Shown piece by piece: positions 5,043 to 6,714 of a stretch of 6,714 bases of DNA. The position numbers were made by a program, and so were the translations under genes. Source of the stretch: Gemmatimonadota bacterium (GTDB lineage: Bacteria > Gemmatimonadota > Gemmatimonadetes > Gemmatimonadales > GWC2-71-9). The notes under the pieces are model-generated. The model saw only the letters and a program-made list of their open reading frames with translations, ran no database searches and was not told the origin of the DNA. The stretch is from positions 1-6,714 of the forward strand of contig QHUQ01000114.1 of the NCBI GenBank assembly GCA_003221985.1, read 5' to 3'. The first letter of the stretch is position 1, and each line of letters starts with the position of its first letter.

Positions 5043-6714
5043 TAGGCCCCGACTTCAAAAACCTGATTCGGAGGGATCTTGAAGAAGGCTGTCGCCCTGA
5101 GTGCATTGCGCGACATGAACGCAAACAGCCGCTCGCGCCACATCGCCATGCCGGGCCGGTCCGACGCGATCAGCGTCTCGCGGCCGAGGAAGAATGTCGT
5201 CCCCTCCAACGGTATGCTGAGGCCGTTCCCCTTGCACGCCGCCAGAATCTCGTTGATGTCGGGATCCTGCATGAAGCCGTAGCGCGCCACGACGCTGTGA
5301 AACCCTTTCCCGCTGCGCTTCACGGTCACGCGCTGCTCGCCGCCGACGTGCGGTACGTCCTCGGTGATCACGGTGAGGAAGACGATCTTCTCGTGCAACA
5401 CCTTGTTGTGCGTGAGATTGAGCATTAGCGCCGGCGGCGTACCATCGGAGCTGCCGTACATAAACACCGCCGTCCCCGGCACGCGGACCGGAGGCTCGGC
5501 CGCGAGGTCGGCAAGGAGCAGTTTGAGGGGAACGGTCTTCTCCATCATCCGCTTGGAAAGAATCTCTCGGCCGCGCTTCCAGGTGATCATCACGAAGTAC
5601 AGTGCGATCGCGATCGCCAGCGGCACCCACCCGCCATGCCAGATCTTGAGCGAGTTGGCCACCAGGAAGGTCAGATCGACGATCAGGAATGATCCCGAGA
5701 CAGCAGCGGCTTTTGCGAAGCTCCAGCCCCATACCTCGCGACTCATCACGTAGAACATCACCGTCGTCAGCGCCATCAGGGTCGACAACGCGACGCCGTA
5801 TGCTCCGGCCAGGTTGCTCGACGTCTGGAAGTACAGCACCAGCGCAATCGTCAGCACCGCGAGCATCTTGTTGACCGAGGGCACGTAGATCTGACCGATC
5901 TCGCGCGACGACGTGTGCTCGATCTCCATGCGCGGGATATAGCCGAGCTGCACCGCCTGCCGGGTGAGCGAAAACGCACCCGAGATCACGGCTTGGGACG
6001 CGATGATCGCAGCGGCCGTGGCCAGCGGAATGAGCGGAATCAGCAGCTTCGCCGGCGCCAGAAGATAGAAGGGATTGGCGGCAGCCTCCGGATTGGTCAG
6101 CAGCAAGGCGCCCTGGCCGAAGTAGTTGAGCATCAGCGCCGGCAGCGGGATCGTGAACCATGCAAGCTGAATCGCGGTGTGACCGAAGTGCCCGAGATCG
6201 GCATACAATGCTTCACCACCCGTGACGACCAGGAAGACCGCGCCCAACACGAGCAGGCCGCGTCCCGGATCGTCCGCAAGGAATCGAATGGCGTGGGTCG
6301 GTAATACCGCACCGACGACGGCGGGATTCTTGAGAATGCCGTTGAGCCCCAGCACGGCGATCGTGGCGAACCAGACCAGCATGACCGGCCCAAATACCGC
6401 GCCCACTCCCGCCGTGCCGCGGCTCTGGAACATGAACAGGCCGACCAGGATGGCGAGCGTGATCCAGATGACCCAGTGCTGCAGCTGCGGCGTCGCGATC
6501 TCGAGACCCTCGACCGCAGAGAGCACTGAAATCGCGGGAGTCAGCGCGCCGTCGGCGTAGAGCAACGCCGCACCAAAGATCCCGAGTACGATCATCAGGC
6601 GCCGCGGCGTCAAGCCGCGCGCAACCCGGCTGCCGTTCACGAGCGCCATGAGGGCAAGCACGCCGCCTTCACCCTTGTTATCGGCACGGATGATGACGAC
6701 ATGGTACTTCACGG
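5030..6714 (-). CDS. kup: Kup-family low-affinity potassium transporter (5' end beyond window)
   Basis: This is a proton-coupled potassium uptake protein of the Kup/HAK/KT family in the inner membrane. The visible part is 560 residues; full-length members run about 620-670, so the start and roughly the first two membrane helices lie past position 6714. The GTG at 6712 is almost certainly an internal valine, because VKY-(H)-VVIIRADNKGEGG (fragment residues 1-17) is the family's conserved loop after helix 2. Other signatures are YADGALTPAISVLSAVEGLE (52-71), GGEALYADLGHFG (165-177), SGAFSLTRQAVQLGYIPRM (244-262) and LAGAYGVALS. After the last membrane helix (ending near residue 374), the cytoplasmic C-terminal domain contains GTAVFMYGSSDGTPPAL and the HNKVLHEKIVFLTV block, then GTTFFLGRET near the end. 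No frameshift is seen and the C-terminus is complete (GAYVEL, then TAG). The stop lies in a 14-bp duplicated sequence. Its neighbour cstA is convergent, so the two are not co-transcribed. Confidence 0.96.
   Translation of the reverse strand, partial: VKYHVVIIRADNKGEGGVLALMALVNGSRVARGLTPRRLMIVLGIFGAALLYADGALTPAISVLSAVEGLEIATPQLQHWVIWITLAILVGLFMFQSRGTAGVGAVFGPVMLVWFATIAVLGLNGILKNPAVVGAVLPTHAIRFLADDPGRGLLVLGAVFLVVTGGEALYADLGHFGHTAIQLAWFTIPLPALMLNYFGQGALLLTNPEAAANPFYLLAPAKLLIPLIPLATAAAIIASQAVISGAFSLTRQAVQLGYIPRMEIEHTSSREIGQIYVPSVNKMLAVLTIALVLYFQTSSNLAGAYGVALSTLMALTTVMFYVMSREVWGWSFAKAAAVSGSFLIVDLTFLVANSLKIWHGGWVPLAIAIALYFVMITWKRGREILSKRMMEKTVPLKLLLADLAAEPPVRVPGTAVFMYGSSDGTPPALMLNLTHNKVLHEKIVFLTVITEDVPHVGGEQRVTVKRSGKGFHSVVARYGFMQDPDINEILAACKGNGLSIPLEGTTFFLGRETLIASDRPGMAMWRERLFAFMSRNALRATAFFKIPPNQVFEVGAYVEL

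Noticed and set aside
5055..6161. 368-residue minus-strand frame inside kup
   Set aside because: It is a shifted frame of kup on the same strand; the kup frame has all family motifs and this one has none.
6712..6714. GTG at the right edge as the kup start
   Set aside because: The sequence from this codon aligns with an internal conserved loop of Kup proteins, so the gene continues past the window.

Overview
The window is G+C-rich bacterial chromosomal DNA with long ORFs and heavy use of GTG/TTG start codons, mostly without a clear Shine-Dalgarno sequence. The gene content is housekeeping and transport: a TCA-cycle dehydrogenase, an SDR reductase, a CstA/BtsT carrier and a Kup potassium transporter. 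The style suits a G+C-rich, Gram-negative-type soil or environmental lineage; Gemmatimonadota or Acidobacteriota would be my guess, but nothing here proves the phylum. There is no rRNA, convincing tRNA, CRISPR array, transposase or phage gene.

Layout. From about 2779 down to 20 the minus strand carries four tightly packed genes, read in the order SDR oxidoreductase, putative lipoprotein, NAD-type isocitrate dehydrogenase, small zinc-ribbon membrane protein. The gaps are 9 bases, then a 4-base GTGA stop/start overlap, then a probable overlap of about 50 bases, so they look like one operon. A short divergent control region (about 2780-2862) separates this operon from cstA on the plus strand (2863-4929). 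cstA converges across about 100 non-coding bases on a kup potassium transporter read from the minus strand, whose N-terminal part lies beyond the right edge.

How the genes fit together. Isocitrate dehydrogenase feeds 2-oxoglutarate and NADH into central metabolism, the SDR is a FabG-type ketoreductase, and CstA-family carriers take up pyruvate and possibly peptides. The divergent pair could link carbon uptake to carbon oxidation, but this is inferred from position only. The lipoprotein and the zinc-ribbon protein have no assigned function and are the least understood genes here.

I found no exotic system. The points worth a second look are small: an octamer tandem repeat read in frame within the lipoprotein gene, a 14-bp tandem duplication across the kup stop codon, a divergent control region with a perfect hairpin and repeated TTCGAAC boxes, the translational coupling of an unknown lipoprotein to isocitrate dehydrogenase, and the weak ribosome-binding sites at most starts.
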